Source: Rhodocyclales bacterium (lineage in GTDB: Bacteria; Pseudomonadota; Gammaproteobacteria; Burkholderiales; Rhodocyclaceae). From it: 37,447 nucleotides of DNA. The notes beneath the pieces were generated by a model that saw only the letters and a list, made by a program, of their open reading frames with translations, had not been told where the DNA came from and ran no database searches. The stretch is from positions 1-37,447 of the forward strand of contig JACPUD010000019.1 in NCBI GenBank assembly GCA_016192435.1, written 5' to 3'. The translations under genes and the position numbers were made by a program. Positions within the stretch are counted from its first letter, which is position 1; each line of letters starts with the position of its first letter. Of this stretch, positions 1-9,041 are shown in pieces.

Positions 1-8
1 CGCCGCCG

Positions 9-839
9 CTACCGCCAGCGGTTGATCGCGTCCCGCGTTTCCAGCGCCACCTGACGCGCCGCGGCGGCGTAGTCTTCACCCTTGCCAGCGTAGAGGATGG
101 CGCGCGAGGAGTTGATCATCAGGCCGCTGCCGGCAGTCGTTTTGCCGGCATTCACCGTGGCTTCGATGTCGCCGCCCTGGGCGCCGATGCCGGGCACCAG
201 GAGCGGCATCTCGCCGACGATCTGGCGCACGCGGGCGATCTCGCCGGGGAAGGTGGCGCCGACCACGAGCCCCAACCGACCCGCATATTTGCCATCCGGG
301 TTCCAGTCCTCGGCTACCATGCGGGCGACCAGTTCGTATATCGGCGTGCCACCAGCACCAACTTTCAGGAATTGCAGATCGCTGCCGCCGGGGTTCGAGG
401 TGCGGCAAAGCAGGATCACGCCCTTGTCCGGGTAGGCCAGCCAGGGCTCGACCGAGTCGCGGCCCATGTAGGGGTTCACCGTCACGGCGTCGGCCCGGTA
501 GCGTTCGAAGGCCTCGATCGCATACTGCTCGGCGGTACTGCCGATGTCGCCGCGCTTGGCGTCGAGGATCACGGGCACGCCCGGATGCCTGTCGTGGATG
601 TGGGCGATCAGCGCTTCGAGCTGGTCCTCGGCTCGGCGCGCGGCGAAGTAGGCGATCTGCGGCTTGAAGGCGCAGGCGAGGTCGGCCGTGGCGTCGGCGA
701 TTTCGGCGCAGAAGCGCAAGATCGCGTCGGGTTTGTCCTGCAAATGTGCGGGAAATCTCGCCGGGTCTGGATCGAGGCCGACGCAGAGCAGGGAGTCGTT
801 CTTTGCCCAGGCCGCGGCGAGCTGTTCCGTGAACTTCAT
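9..839 (-). CDS. pyrF: Orotidine 5'-phosphate decarboxylase
   Basis: Decarboxylates OMP to UMP, the last step of de novo pyrimidine synthesis, in the cytoplasm. The 276-residue protein fits the longer group-2 PyrF type. The catalytic Asp-Lys-Asp set is visible in DAKRGD (D93, K95, D98), and a phosphate-binding segment SNPGGSD follows. The ATG overlaps the glnS stop by four bases (ATGA), so the gene is probably translationally coupled to glnS and shares its promoter. Residues 159-165 (KVGAGGT) are encoded by a copy of the dispersed 22-bp motif and look like a small insertion relative to usual PyrF sequences (from memory of the family). The frame stays open far upstream through glnS, but that is a GC-rich shadow. 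Function is secure. Confidence 0.95.
   Translation of the reverse strand: MKFTEQLAAAWAKNDSLLCVGLDPDPARFPAHLQDKPDAILRFCAEIADATADLACAFKPQIAYFAARRAEDQLEALIAHIHDRHPGVPVILDAKRGDIGSTAEQYAIEAFERYRADAVTVNPYMGRDSVEPWLAYPDKGVILLCRTSNPGGSDLQFLKVGAGGTPIYELVARMVAEDWNPDGKYAGRLGLVVGATFPGEIARVRQIVGEMPLLVPGIGAQGGDIEATVNAGKTTAGSGLMINSSRAILYAGKGEDYAAAARQVALETRDAINRWR
344..365 (-). repeat. Dispersed 22-bp motif, copy in pyrF
   Basis: Matches the window consensus (three A followed by GTTGGCGCTGGCGCCACGG) at 18 of 22 positions by eye. It lies sense to pyrF and encodes K-V-G-A-G-G-T from residue 159. Confidence 0.6.
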
Positions 840-2605
840 TTCTTGCTCCAGGAATCCTTCAGCGTCACGGCGCGGTTGAACACCGGCGCGCCGGGCCTGG
901 AATCGACGCGGTCGGCGACGAAATAGCCGTGGCGCTCGAACTGGAAGCGCTCCTCGGTGGCGGCATCCTTCAGCGCGGCTTCGAGTTGCGCGCGGATCAC
1001 CCGCTTCGAATCCGGGTTGAGGTCGGCGATGAAATCGCGGCCGCCTTCGCCGGGCGCCTCGACCGCGAACAGGCGGTCGTAGAGCCTCACCTCGGCGGCG
1101 TAGGCGTGCCGCGCCGAGACCCAGTGGATGTTGCCTTTGACCTTGTAGTTGTCCGCACCCGGCGTGCCGGATTTGGAGTCGGCCATGTACTCGCAATGCA
1201 CGGCGGTGATCTGCCCGTCGGCGTTCTTGTCGCAGCCGACGCACTTGACCACGAAGCCGTAGCGCAGGCGCACGGTGTTGCCGGGGAAGAGGCGGAAGTA
1301 GCCCTTGCTCGGCACTTCCATGAAGTCCTCGCGTTCGATCCAGAGTTCCCTTGAAAACGGTACCGGGCGCTTGCCCCACTCCGGTTTCTGCGGGTGGTTC
1401 GGCGCCAGGCATTGCTCTTCCTGGCCCTCCGGATAGTTGTCGATGACGAGCTTGACCGGGTCGAGCACGGCGATGCGGCGCGGCGCGGTTTCGTTGAGGT
1501 GCTCGCGCTGGCATTCCTCGAGCACGCTGATGTCGATCCAGGAATCCGACTTGGTCACGCCTATCATCTCGGCGAAGCGGCGGAAGCCCTCCGGCGTGAA
1601 GCCGCGGCGGCGCGCGCCGACCAAGGTCGGCAGGCGCGGATCGTCCCAGCCGTCGACGTGCTTTTCCGCGACCAGCTGGATCAGCTTGCGCTTGGACAGC
1701 ACGACGTAGGACAGGTTGAGGCGGGCAAACTCGATCTGTTGCGGCAGCGGCGTATTGACGCAATCCAGCTCGGCCAGCCGCGCCAGCAGCCAGTCGTAGA
1801 AGGGCCGCTGGTCCTCGAACTCGAGGGTGCAGATCGAGTGGGTGATGTTCTCCAGCGCATCCTCGATCGGGTGGGCGTAGGTGTACATCGGGTAGAGGCA
1901 CCAGGCGTCGCCGGTGGCGTGGTGCGTGGCGTGGCGGATGCGGTAGATGGCCGGATCGCGCAGGTTGATGTTGCCCGAGCCCATGTCCACCTTGGCGCGC
2001 AGGATGTGCGTGCCGTCGGCGAATGCGCCGGCCTTCATGCGACGAAAGAGATCGAGGTTCTCGGCCGGCGTGCGCCCGCGGTAGGGCGAATTGCGGCCGG
2101 CCTCGGTCAGCGTGCCGCGGCTGGCGCGCATTTCCTCGGCGCTCTGCGAATCGACATAGGCATGGCCGGCCTCGATCAGCTTCTCGGCGAAGTCGTACAT
2201 CCACTGGAAATAGTCTGACGCCAGGTACAGGTTGGTTTCGTCGCCAAAGCGCCAGTCGAAGCCCAGCCAATGCACCGCGTCGATGATGGAATCGACGTAT
2301 TCCTGCTCTTCCTTTTCCGGATTGGTGTCGTCGAAGCGCAGGTGGCAGGCGCCCTGGTAATCCAGCGCCAGGCCGAAATTCAGGCAGATCGACTTGGCAT
2401 GGCCGAAATGCAGGTAGCCGTTCGGCTCCGGCGGGAAACGGGTGCGAATTTTCGCCTCATCCACCGTGGCGCCAGCGCCAACTTTCTGCTGCGCGGCCGG
2501 CCCGGGCTGGCCGCTCCAGCGACGCGACGCGTACTTGCCGGCCCTGAGGTCGGCGTCGATGATGTGGCGGATGAAGTTCGAAGGTTTGGCGTCTGTATCC
2601 GACAT
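836..2605 (-). CDS. glnS: Glutaminyl-tRNA synthetase
   Basis: Class I aminoacyl-tRNA synthetase that charges tRNA-Gln with glutamine. The 589-residue protein has the HIGH-type motif as HFGH (residues 66-69, within [14 protein letters not shown]) and the KMSKS-type loop as VLSKRK. The C-terminal beta-barrel anticodon-binding region is complete. The start ATG (MSDTDAK) is preferred because [11 protein letters not shown], the usual N-terminal block, follows directly. Between that block and the HFGH region, residues 25-54 form an extra low-complexity stretch that includes KVGAGAT (residues 41-47), encoded by a perfect copy of the dispersed motif. Typical GlnS proteins have a much shorter linker here (family knowledge). 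It is first in a two-gene unit with pyrF. Confidence 0.96.
   Translation of the reverse strand: MSDTDAKPSNFIRHIIDADLRAGKYASRRWSGQPGPAAQQKVGAGATVDEAKIRTRFPPEPNGYLHFGHAKSICLNFGLALDYQGACHLRFDDTNPEKEEQEYVDSIIDAVHWLGFDWRFGDETNLYLASDYFQWMYDFAEKLIEAGHAYVDSQSAEEMRASRGTLTEAGRNSPYRGRTPAENLDLFRRMKAGAFADGTHILRAKVDMGSGNINLRDPAIYRIRHATHHATGDAWCLYPMYTYAHPIEDALENITHSICTLEFEDQRPFYDWLLARLAELDCVNTPLPQQIEFARLNLSYVVLSKRKLIQLVAEKHVDGWDDPRLPTLVGARRRGFTPEGFRRFAEMIGVTKSDSWIDISVLEECQREHLNETAPRRIAVLDPVKLVIDNYPEGQEEQCLAPNHPQKPEWGKRPVPFSRELWIEREDFMEVPSKGYFRLFPGNTVRLRYGFVVKCVGCDKNADGQITAVHCEYMADSKSGTPGADNYKVKGNIHWVSARHAYAAEVRLYDRLFAVEAPGEGGRDFIADLNPDSKRVIRAQLEAALKDAATEERFQFERHGYFVADRVDSRPGAPVFNRAVTLKDSWSKK
2464..2485 (-). 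repeat. Dispersed 22-bp motif, copy in glnS
   Basis: Perfect 22 of 22 match to the consensus, sense to glnS, encoding K-V-G-A-G-A-T at residues 41-47 inside an apparent linker insertion. Confidence 0.7.
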
Positions 2606-2633
2606 GATCAGGGTCGTGTGCTGCAAAGCCGCA

Positions 2634-2677
2634 ATTCTACCGAGGGAAGCGGCTCCAGCGCGAGGGTCGGGCATAAT
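2634..2677. promoter_or_regulatory. Divergent promoter region, glnS-pyrF / DUF1857 gene
   Basis: The 78-bp gap between divergent starts holds a minus-strand -10-like TAGAAT (2639-2634) facing glnS and a plus-strand CATAAT (2672-2677) facing the DUF1857 gene. No convincing -35 is seen for either. The plus-strand -10 is only six bases from the ATG, so that transcript would be leaderless or nearly so if this site is used. Confidence 0.3.
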
Positions 2678-2683
2678 TCGCCC

Positions 2684-3151
2684 ATGCGCTTCGAACATCT
2701 TGTCGCCATCAACGATCCGGGCCTGCCGCTGGTCGCCGAACTGAGCCGGGAGCAGGTCTGGTCCGGACTGATGCATCGCGTCGAGGATGCGCGGCGCTTT
2801 TTGCCCGGCCTCGACCGCTGCCTGATCCTGGCACGAAGCGAAGGCCTCGTCGAACGCGAACTGCACTTCGGCGCAACGCGGATTCTCGACCGCGTCGTCT
2901 GCACCGAAAACGAATGGGTGCGCTTCGAGACTGCCGCCACCGCATCCCACGGCGGCGGCTCGCTCACGGTCCGCATCGAGGAGCCGGATACGGGCTGGTT
3001 GATGTTGCGCTTCATCTACGAAACGACCCATGCCATCGGCACGGAGGCGGAATACGCCGCCTTTGAGGATTATCTGCGGCAGGCCTACGAAGCCGCCGAC
3101 ATCGATACCGTGCGCATCATTCGCGAACTGGCCGCGGAGGCCAGGCACTGA
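2684..3151 (+). CDS. AtaL-like / DUF1857 family protein (SRPBCC fold)
   Basis: Small cytoplasmic protein of 155 residues recognised as the DUF1857/AtaL type of the START-like SRPBCC superfamily. These proteins have a hydrophobic ligand cavity, and most have no known ligand. The start MRFEHLVAIND and the segment LSREQVWSGLMHRVEDARRFLPGL are typical of the family. No signal peptide or membrane segment is present. It is divergent from glnS and ends 13 bases before crcB, so crcB and hrpA probably share its transcript. The family call is fairly sure; the biological role is unknown. Confidence 0.8.
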   Translation: MRFEHLVAINDPGLPLVAELSREQVWSGLMHRVEDARRFLPGLDRCLILARSEGLVERELHFGATRILDRVVCTENEWVRFETAATASHGGGSLTVRIEEPDTGWLMLRFIYETTHAIGTEAEYAAFEDYLRQAYEAADIDTVRIIRELAAEARH

Positions 3152-3164
3152 TGGCGGTCGGTCG

Positions 3165-3548
3165 ATGAGCGGCATGCCTTTGCTGGCCATCGGCGGCGGC
3201 GCCGTGCTCGGCGCCTGGCTGCGCTACGGCCTGGGCCTCTGGCTCAACCCGCTGTTCGTCACGGTGCCGCTGGGCACCCTGGCCGCCAACCTGGTCGGCG
3301 GCTATCTGGTCGGCGCCGCGGTGATGGTGTTCCACCTCAATGCCGAAATGCCGCTCGAACTCAAGCTGTTCTTCATCACCGGCTTTCTCGGCGCGCTGAC
3401 CACCTTCTCGACCTTCTCCGCCGAAGTCGTGCACCTGATCCAGAACGCGCGCTACGGCTGGGCGGCGGGCGCCGCCGCCTTGCACCTGTTCGGTTCGCTC
3501 TTGATGACCGGGCTCGGCATCTTCACGATACACAAGCTGGCGCAATGA
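3165..3548 (+). CDS. crcB: Fluoride ion channel CrcB/FluC
   Basis: Inner-membrane fluoride channel of 127 residues with four hydrophobic helices. It acts as an antiparallel dimer that lets fluoride leave the cell. Diagnostic blocks are GGGAVLGAWLRYGLG near the N-terminus, GTLAANLVGGYLVG in helix 2 and GFLGALTTFSTFS in helix 3, which carries the TTFSTF signature. The ATG at 3165 is chosen because the earlier in-line ATG at 3151 meets a stop after five codons. Its stop overlaps the hrpA start (ATGA). No fluoride riboswitch-like structure was recognised upstream. Confidence 0.93.
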   Translation: MSGMPLLAIGGGAVLGAWLRYGLGLWLNPLFVTVPLGTLAANLVGGYLVGAAVMVFHLNAEMPLELKLFFITGFLGALTTFSTFSAEVVHLIQNARYGWAAGAAALHLFGSLLMTGLGIFTIHKLAQ

Positions 3549-6500
3549 AGTTCGACCCCGAGGCGCGGCGGGCGGCGCGGCCCGCGCTCTGCTATGACGA
3601 AGCACTGCCGGTCAACCAGCGCCGGACGGAAATCGGCGAAGCCATACTCAAGCATCAGGTCGTCGTCGTCTGCGGCGAGACCGGTTCGGGCAAGACCACG
3701 CAGTTGCCCAAGATCTGCCTCGACATCGGCCGCGGCCTGCATGGCCTGATCGGCCATACCCAGCCGCGGCGCATCGCCGCGCGCGCCACGGCAGCGCGCA
3801 TCAGCGAGGAACTGAAAGCGGAACTCGGCCGCCATGTCGGCTTCAAGATCCGCTTCACCGACAAGGTCACGCCGTCCTCCTACATCAAGCTGATGACCGA
3901 CGGCATCCTGCTCGCGGAAACCCAGACCGATCCGCTGCTGCGCCAGTACGACACGATCCTGATCGACGAGGCGCACGAGCGCAGCCTCAACATCGACTTC
4001 CTGCTCGGTTACCTCAAACAACTCCTGCCGCAGCGGCGCGACCTGAAAGTCATCGTCACCTCGGCGACGCTCGATGCCGAGCGCTTCAGCAAGCATTTCG
4101 ACGGTGCGCCGGTGATCGAGGTATCGGGACGACTGTATCCGATCGAGACCCGTTACCGCCCCTTCGACGAGAAGAAGGACATGGATCTCAACGATGCCAT
4201 CGTCGATGCCGTCGACGCGGCGCATCGCACCGGCCCTGGCGACGTGCTGGTGTTCCTGCCCGGCGAGCGCGAGATCCGCGAGGCGGCCGAGGCGCTGCGC
4301 AAACACTCATTTGGCAAACTCGCGCCCGGGCTTGAGGTATTGCCGCTGTTCGCGCGCCAGACCGCGGTCGAGCAGGGCCGCGTCTTTGCCGCGCACCAGG
4401 GCCAGCGCGTGGTGCTGGCGACCAATGTGGCCGAGACTTCGCTGACCGTGCCCGGCATCCGCTACGTGATCGACGCGGGCCTGGCCCGGGTCAAGCGCTA
4501 CTCGCATCGCAGCAAGGTTGAAGCTTTGCAGGTCGAGCCGATTTCGCGCGCGGCGGCCAGCCAGCGCGCCGGGCGCTGCGGCCGCGTCTCGGCGGGTGTT
4601 TGCTTCCGGCTCTACGACGAGGAGGATTTCAACCAGCGCCCGGCCTATACCGAGCCCGAGATCCTGCGCTCCAGCCTGGCCGGCGTGATCCTGCGCATGA
4701 AGTCGCTGCACCTGGGCGACGTCGAGGACTTCCCTTTCCTCGAAGCGCCGGCGCCGCGCATGATCGCCGACGGCTACCAACTCCTGACGGAGTTGGGGGC
4801 TTTGACCGCACCCCCTCCCAGCCTCCCCCGCCGAGCGGGGGAGGTGACTGATCAGCCCGCTGACGCGGGATTTGAAAAGTGGCAGCTGACGCCGCTTGGC
4901 CGCGAACTGGCGAAGCTGCCGCTCGACCCGAAGATCGGCCGCATGATCCTCGCCGCGCGCGAGCACGGTTGCCTGCGCGAAGTGCTGATCATCGCTGCCG
5001 CCCTGGGCAGCCAGGACCCGCGCGACCGGCCGCAGGAACACGCGGCGGCGGCCGACCAGGCCCATGCCAAGTGGAAGGACGAGAAATCCGAATTCCTTTC
5101 CTACCTCAAGCTCTGGGCCGCCGGCGACGAAGTCTGGAAGCACGAGACCACCAACAAGCAACGCCAGTGGTGCCGGCAGAACTTCATCAACTGGCTGCGT
5201 CTGCGCGAATGGCGCGACGTGCATGCGCAGTTGATGACGCTGTGTCACGAACATTCGTGGCGCGAGAACGAGATTCCTGCAAGTTACGAGGCCATCCACA
5301 AGGCCCTGCTGACCGGCCTGCTCGGCCACGTCGGCCTCATCGTCGAGGAAGACAAGAACTACCTCGGCGCACGCGGCATCCGCTTCTACATCCATCCGGG
5401 TTCCAGCCTGCTGAAGAAGGCCGGGCGCTGGATCGTCGCCGCCGAGATCGTCGAGACTTCGCGCCTGTTCGCGCGCTGCATCGCCAAGATCGAGCCGGAA
5501 TGGCTGGAGCAGGTCGGCGCCCACCTGATCCGCAAGCATGTCTATGAACCGCACTGGGAGAAGGGGCCGGGCCAGGTCGTGGCCTGGGAGCGCGTCACGC
5601 TGCACGGCCTGATGATCCATGCCAAGCGGCGCGTGCACTACGGTCCGAGCGATCCGAAACTGGCGCGCGAAATCCTGCTCCGCGAGGCGCTGGTCGCAGG
5701 CCAGGTCGGCGAGGACTGGGTCAGGAAGTGGCGCTTCTTCCAGCACAACGCCAAGCTCATGAAGGAGATCCAGGCGCTGGAACACAAGTCGCGGCGGCCC
5801 GATGTGCTGGTCGATGACGAACTCATATACGCCTTCTACGACGCTAAAGTTCCAGAGGGCATCATCACCCTGGCGGCCTTCGACCACTGGCGGCGCGAGG
5901 CGGAAGCGGCCAACCCGAAACTGCTCTGCCTGGAAAAGGAACAATTGATGCGCCACGAGGCGGCGGGCATCACCACCGACGCCTTTCCGCCGGCTCTCGT
6001 GCATCGCGGCCAGAGCTTCAAGCTCGCTTACCACCACGATCCCGGCGCTGCCGACGACGGCGTCACGCTGACGCTGCCGCTGCCCGCGCTGAACCAGTTG
6101 CCGGCCAACCGCTGCGAGTGGCTGGTGCCGGGTCTGCTCAAGGAGAAGGTGCTGGCGCTGCTGAAGACCCTGCAGCAGAAGTACCGCCATCGCCTGCAGC
6201 CGCTCGACGAGTTCGCGCGCGATTTTTGCGATGCCGAACCTGACCTCGACGAGCCGCTGGTGCGCGCCCTGACGCGCGCGGCCGAGGAGCATCTGGCCAT
6301 GAAGCTGCCGCTCGATGCCTTGCGCACCGGCGAGTTGCGGCCGCATTTGTTCATGAACTTCCGTCTCACCGACGAGCATGGCGGCACGCTGGCGGTATCG
6401 CGCAACCTGGCGGAACTGCGCGCCGAGTATCGCGGCCGCGTCGAGCAGGCCTATGCCACGGCCGAGGTGCAGCACGAAGCGGCGGCCGGCGACTTGTCCG

Positions 6501-7354
6501 GCCTTACCGCATGGAGCTTCGGTACCCTGCCCGAACTCATGGAGCTAAGAGTTGGCGCTGGCACCACGGTGGGTTTTCCGGCGCTGGTGGACATGGGCGA
6601 GGCGGTGCGCCTGACCGCCTTCGATACGGAAGAAAAGGCGCGCGCCGAACATAGGCGCGGCCTGGCGCGGCTGTTCGCGCTGCAGCTGGCGGCCCAGGTC
6701 AAGGCCATCGAGAAGCTGCCCGGCCTGCGCGAACTTGCACTGCAATTCGTGTCGCTGGGCACCGAGAAAGAGCTGCGCGAACAACTGATTGCCGTGACCC
6801 TGGAGCGCACCTGTTTGATGGCTCCGCTGCCCGCCGACGAGGCGTCCTTCGCGGCGCGGCGCGAGGCGGCGCGCGGCCGCATCCTGCTCGTCGCGCAGGA
6901 AATCCTGCGCCTGCTCGGGACGATACTGGCCGAGCATGCCGTGCTGACGAAGAAGCTTGCCTCGCTGCAGAAGGCTTTCCCGCAGGCCTGCGCCGACATC
7001 GGCACGCAACTGGCCGAGTTGATGCCGAAGAGATTCATCGCCGCCACGCCCTTCGAGCGCCTGCAGCACTATCCGCGCTACCTCAAGGCGATCAGCCTGC
7101 GCCTCGACAAGGCGCGCGCGGACCCGGCGCGCGATGCGCGCCTGATGGCCGACTGGCAGGGCCTGGGCCGTCCCTGGGAACGCGAACGCAATACCATGCT
7201 TAAATCCGGCCAGCAGGGCGATGCCTTCCTCGACGAATTCCGCTGGCTGCTCGAAGAGCTGCGCGTGGCGCTGTTCGCGCAGGAACTCAAGACCACGTCG
7301 CCGGTCTCGGTGAAACGCCTGCAGAAGATGTGGGATAGTCGGCTGCACAAATGA
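3545..7354 (+). CDS. hrpA: ATP-dependent RNA helicase HrpA
   Basis: DEAH-box RNA helicase of 1269 residues, close to the usual length of about 1300. In E. coli HrpA is linked to mRNA processing and rescue of stalled ribosomes. Walker A is GETGSGKT (44-51), the DEAH box is D141-E-A-H144, motif III is SATLDAERF, and the C-terminal half matches the DUF3418 extension. Two foreign-looking patches are present. Residues about 422-440 (PPPSLPRRAGEV and following) come from an in-frame palindromic repeat, and residues 1002-1008 (RVGAGTT) come from the dispersed 22-bp motif. It starts inside the crcB stop, which suggests coupled translation. Confidence 0.95.
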   Translation: MKFDPEARRAARPALCYDEALPVNQRRTEIGEAILKHQVVVVCGETGSGKTTQLPKICLDIGRGLHGLIGHTQPRRIAARATAARISEELKAELGRHVGFKIRFTDKVTPSSYIKLMTDGILLAETQTDPLLRQYDTILIDEAHERSLNIDFLLGYLKQLLPQRRDLKVIVTSATLDAERFSKHFDGAPVIEVSGRLYPIETRYRPFDEKKDMDLNDAIVDAVDAAHRTGPGDVLVFLPGEREIREAAEALRKHSFGKLAPGLEVLPLFARQTAVEQGRVFAAHQGQRVVLATNVAETSLTVPGIRYVIDAGLARVKRYSHRSKVEALQVEPISRAAASQRAGRCGRVSAGVCFRLYDEEDFNQRPAYTEPEILRSSLAGVILRMKSLHLGDVEDFPFLEAPAPRMIADGYQLLTELGALTAPPPSLPRRAGEVTDQPADAGFEKWQLTPLGRELAKLPLDPKIGRMILAAREHGCLREVLIIAAALGSQDPRDRPQEHAAAADQAHAKWKDEKSEFLSYLKLWAAGDEVWKHETTNKQRQWCRQNFINWLRLREWRDVHAQLMTLCHEHSWRENEIPASYEAIHKALLTGLLGHVGLIVEEDKNYLGARGIRFYIHPGSSLLKKAGRWIVAAEIVETSRLFARCIAKIEPEWLEQVGAHLIRKHVYEPHWEKGPGQVVAWERVTLHGLMIHAKRRVHYGPSDPKLAREILLREALVAGQVGEDWVRKWRFFQHNAKLMKEIQALEHKSRRPDVLVDDELIYAFYDAKVPEGIITLAAFDHWRREAEAANPKLLCLEKEQLMRHEAAGITTDAFPPALVHRGQSFKLAYHHDPGAADDGVTLTLPLPALNQLPANRCEWLVPGLLKEKVLALLKTLQQKYRHRLQPLDEFARDFCDAEPDLDEPLVRALTRAAEEHLAMKLPLDALRTGELRPHLFMNFRLTDEHGGTLAVSRNLAELRAEYRGRVEQAYATAEVQHEAAAGDLSGLTAWSFGTLPELMELRVGAGTTVGFPALVDMGEAVRLTAFDTEEKARAEHRRGLARLFALQLAAQVKAIEKLPGLRELALQFVSLGTEKELREQLIAVTLERTCLMAPLPADEASFAARREAARGRILLVAQEILRLLGTILAEHAVLTKKLASLQKAFPQACADIGTQLAELMPKRFIAATPFERLQHYPRYLKAISLRLDKARADPARDARLMADWQGLGRPWERERNTMLKSGQQGDAFLDEFRWLLEELRVALFAQELKTTSPVSVKRLQKMWDSRLHK
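4811..4872 (+). repeat. Palindromic repeat inserted in frame in hrpA
   Basis: A perfect 10-bp stem (4822-4831 with 4835-4844, arms CCTCCCCCGC and GCGGGGGAGG) is followed by GTGACTG and a second short inverted repeat around 4853-4862. The layout and the GTGACTG link resemble the intergenic elements at 8088 and 33834. It adds about 20 residues between two conserved HrpA blocks without breaking the frame. Confidence 0.65.
6548..6569 (+). repeat. Dispersed 22-bp motif, copy in hrpA
   Basis: Matches 20 of 22 consensus positions, sense to hrpA, encoding R-V-G-A-G-T-T from residue 1002. Here it replaces rather than lengthens the usual sequence. Confidence 0.65.
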
Positions 7355-7376
7355 GAAGTCGCAATGAAAGACAGCC

Positions 7377-8090
7377 ATGGTTGAAGTGTTTGCCGCATTT
7401 ACCAGATCCTTGCGCGACCTGACACGGCCCGAGGTGCTCTGGCAGGCCTTGTGGCCGCCGCTGTTGGCCCTGCTGCTGTGGCTTGTCGCCGGTTACGTGT
7501 TCTGGGCCCAGGGCGTGGCGCTGATGACGCGCATCCTGCCGCAACTGCCCTGGTCGGGCTGGGAATGGGTGGCGCAGTGGGCCGCGGCCTTCCTGGTGCT
7601 GGCGGCGTGCGCCGCGCTGATGTATTTCACGGCGATCCTGCTGGTGGCGGTGTTCGCCCTGCCGCGCCTGATCAACCTGGTGGCGGCGCGCGACTACCCC
7701 GATCTCGGACGTCATGGCGAGAATGTGTTCTGGGGCAGTCTGGGCAATACGCTGGGGGCCGGTGGGATATTCGTGCTCGGCAGCCTGGTCCTGCTGCCGC
7801 TGCTGCTGATTCCCGGCGTCCTGCTGGTGCTGCCGCTGGCCTGGGGCGCCTGGCTGAACCAGCGCACCTTCCGCTTCGATGCCCTCGCCGAGCATGCGAC
7901 GCGCAGCGAAATGCAGGGACTGCTGCGCGCCAAGCGCAAGCAGTTTTATGCCGCCGGACTGGGTACCGCCGCGCTGGCGCATGTGCCGCTGCTCAATCTG
8001 CTGGCGCCGGCCCTGACCGCGCTGGTGTTCGTCCATCTCGGGCTGGCGGCGCTGCGTCGCCAGCGGCAGCAAAGTGGAGTGGAACTGTGA
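7377..8090 (+). CDS. EI24 domain-containing membrane protein
   Basis: Integral inner-membrane protein of 237 residues belonging to the EI24 (DUF540, CysZ-like) family. Hydrophobic segments lie near residues 23-50, 65-100, 120-155 and 190-220. The short soluble stretch YPDLGRHGENVFWGSLGNT between helices 2 and 3 is typical of the family. E. coli CysZ is a sulfate channel, but this gene has no sulfur-assimilation neighbours, so transport of sulfate should not be assumed. It follows hrpA by 22 bases. Its stop lies at the edge of the intergenic hairpin element that separates it from the CinA-like gene. Confidence 0.8.
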   Translation: MVEVFAAFTRSLRDLTRPEVLWQALWPPLLALLLWLVAGYVFWAQGVALMTRILPQLPWSGWEWVAQWAAAFLVLAACAALMYFTAILLVAVFALPRLINLVAARDYPDLGRHGENVFWGSLGNTLGAGGIFVLGSLVLLPLLLIPGVLLVLPLAWGAWLNQRTFRFDALAEHATRSEMQGLLRAKRKQFYAAGLGTAALAHVPLLNLLAPALTALVFVHLGLAALRRQRQQSGVEL

Positions 8091-8196
8091 ACGACATATC
8101 CCCCATCCCCTTTCCCAGGAAAAGGGGTGACTGCGGCTCGCTGCGCTCGCAGGGTATTGGAGGGGCTGCCTTGGGGCGGCCCGGCGGCAGGCCGTG
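8088..8196 (+). repeat. Multi-hairpin intergenic element, copy A
   Basis: Three inverted repeats in a row: CCCCTTT / AAAAGGGG (8107-8127), CTGCGCTCGCAG (8141-8152), and a stem with arms GGGCTGCC (8163-8170) and GGCAGGCC (8186-8193). The last arm touches the GTG start of the next gene. The segment from GGGGTGACT to the start codon is nearly identical to copy B upstream of lptC, and similarity reaches back to the preceding stop codon. Confidence 0.8.
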
Positions 8197-8952
8197 AAAG
8201 GCATAGGCGCGATCATCATCGGCGACGAGATCACGCGCGGCAAACGCCCGGACAAGCATTTCCCCAAGCTGGTCGAGATCCTCGCCGCGCGCGGCCTGGT
8301 ACTGGACTGGACGCTCTACATCGGCGACGACCGCGAGCGCCTGACCGAGACCTTGCGCCGCACGCTGGCCGGCGAGGACATCGTGTTCAGCTTCGGCGGC
8401 ATCGGCAATACGCCCGACGACCATACCCGGCAGGCCGCCGCCGCCGCGGCGGGCGTCGAACTGGTGCTGCATCCGGATGCCGAACGCGAGATCCGCGCGC
8501 GCTTCGCCGAGCTCAAGTTCGAGCTCACCGATATGCAACTGGCGCTGGGCAATTTCCCGCGCGGCAGCCGCATCATTCCCAATCCCTTCAACCGCATCCC
8601 GGGCTTTACGCTGGGCCAGCACCATTTCGTGCCCGGTTTCCCGCAGATGGCCTGGCCGATGGTGGAGTGGGTGCTCGACAGTTTCTATTCCTGGCGCTTC
8701 CATGCACATCCCAGCGACGAGGCGGCGCTCTTGGTGTGGAAGGGCAGCGAGGGCGCGCTGATTCCGCTGATGCGGCGCGTCGAAGCCGAGTTTCCCGGGA
8801 TCAAGGTTTTCAGCCTGCCCTTCCTCGGCTCCAAGCAAGTCCAGCGGCATATCGAGCTCGGCGTGCGCGGCCTTCCCGACCAGGTGCCGGCCGCCATGGC
8901 GGCACTACGGCACGGCGTCGAGGAATTAGGTTACGCCTATGACGAAAAATGA
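8194..8952 (+). CDS. CinA-type molybdopterin-binding domain protein
   Basis: Protein of 252 residues with the MoaB/Mog-like fold found at the N-terminus of CinA (competence/damage-inducible protein A). Blocks seen are GAIIIGDEITRGKRPDKHF at the start and FSFGGIGNTPDDHT, the counterpart of the GGTGxTxxD motif. The C-terminal nicotinamide-nucleotide amidase domain of long CinA proteins is absent, so deamidase activity should not be assumed. GTG is chosen as start because the conserved K-G-I-G-A-I-I-I-G-D-E begins immediately; no closer ATG fits. Initiation takes place right beside the last hairpin of the repeat element. Confidence 0.82.
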   Translation: MKGIGAIIIGDEITRGKRPDKHFPKLVEILAARGLVLDWTLYIGDDRERLTETLRRTLAGEDIVFSFGGIGNTPDDHTRQAAAAAAGVELVLHPDAEREIRARFAELKFELTDMQLALGNFPRGSRIIPNPFNRIPGFTLGQHHFVPGFPQMAWPMVEWVLDSFYSWRFHAHPSDEAALLVWKGSEGALIPLMRRVEAEFPGIKVFSLPFLGSKQVQRHIELGVRGLPDQVPAAMAALRHGVEELGYAYDEK

Positions 8953-8976
8953 GCTTGTCGCAAGGCCGGCGTTTTT

Positions 8977-9006
8977 TTGCGGCCGCTGCGCTTTGTGATT
9001 TATGCT
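8977..9006 (+). promoter_or_regulatory. Possible sigma-70 promoter for the cNMP-GGDEF gene
   Basis: TTGCGG (8977-8982) and TATGCT (9001-9006) are separated by 18 bp. Each matches the consensus at four of six positions. The site lies about 35 bases before the chosen ATG at 9042. Confidence 0.3.
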
Positions 9007-9041
9007 GTGCGTCTCGTTGTGAGGAATTGGCAGGAACGGTC

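Noticed and set aside
839-2270. Possible glnS-pyrF fusion or frameshift, since the pyrF frame stays open far upstream
   Set aside because: glnS is full length in its own frame and overlaps pyrF cleanly by ATGA; the upstream extension is only antisense-free shadow sequence.
3080-3165. Fluoride riboswitch upstream of crcB
   Set aside because: The preceding sequence is the coding end of the DUF1857 gene, and no conserved riboswitch core was recognised.
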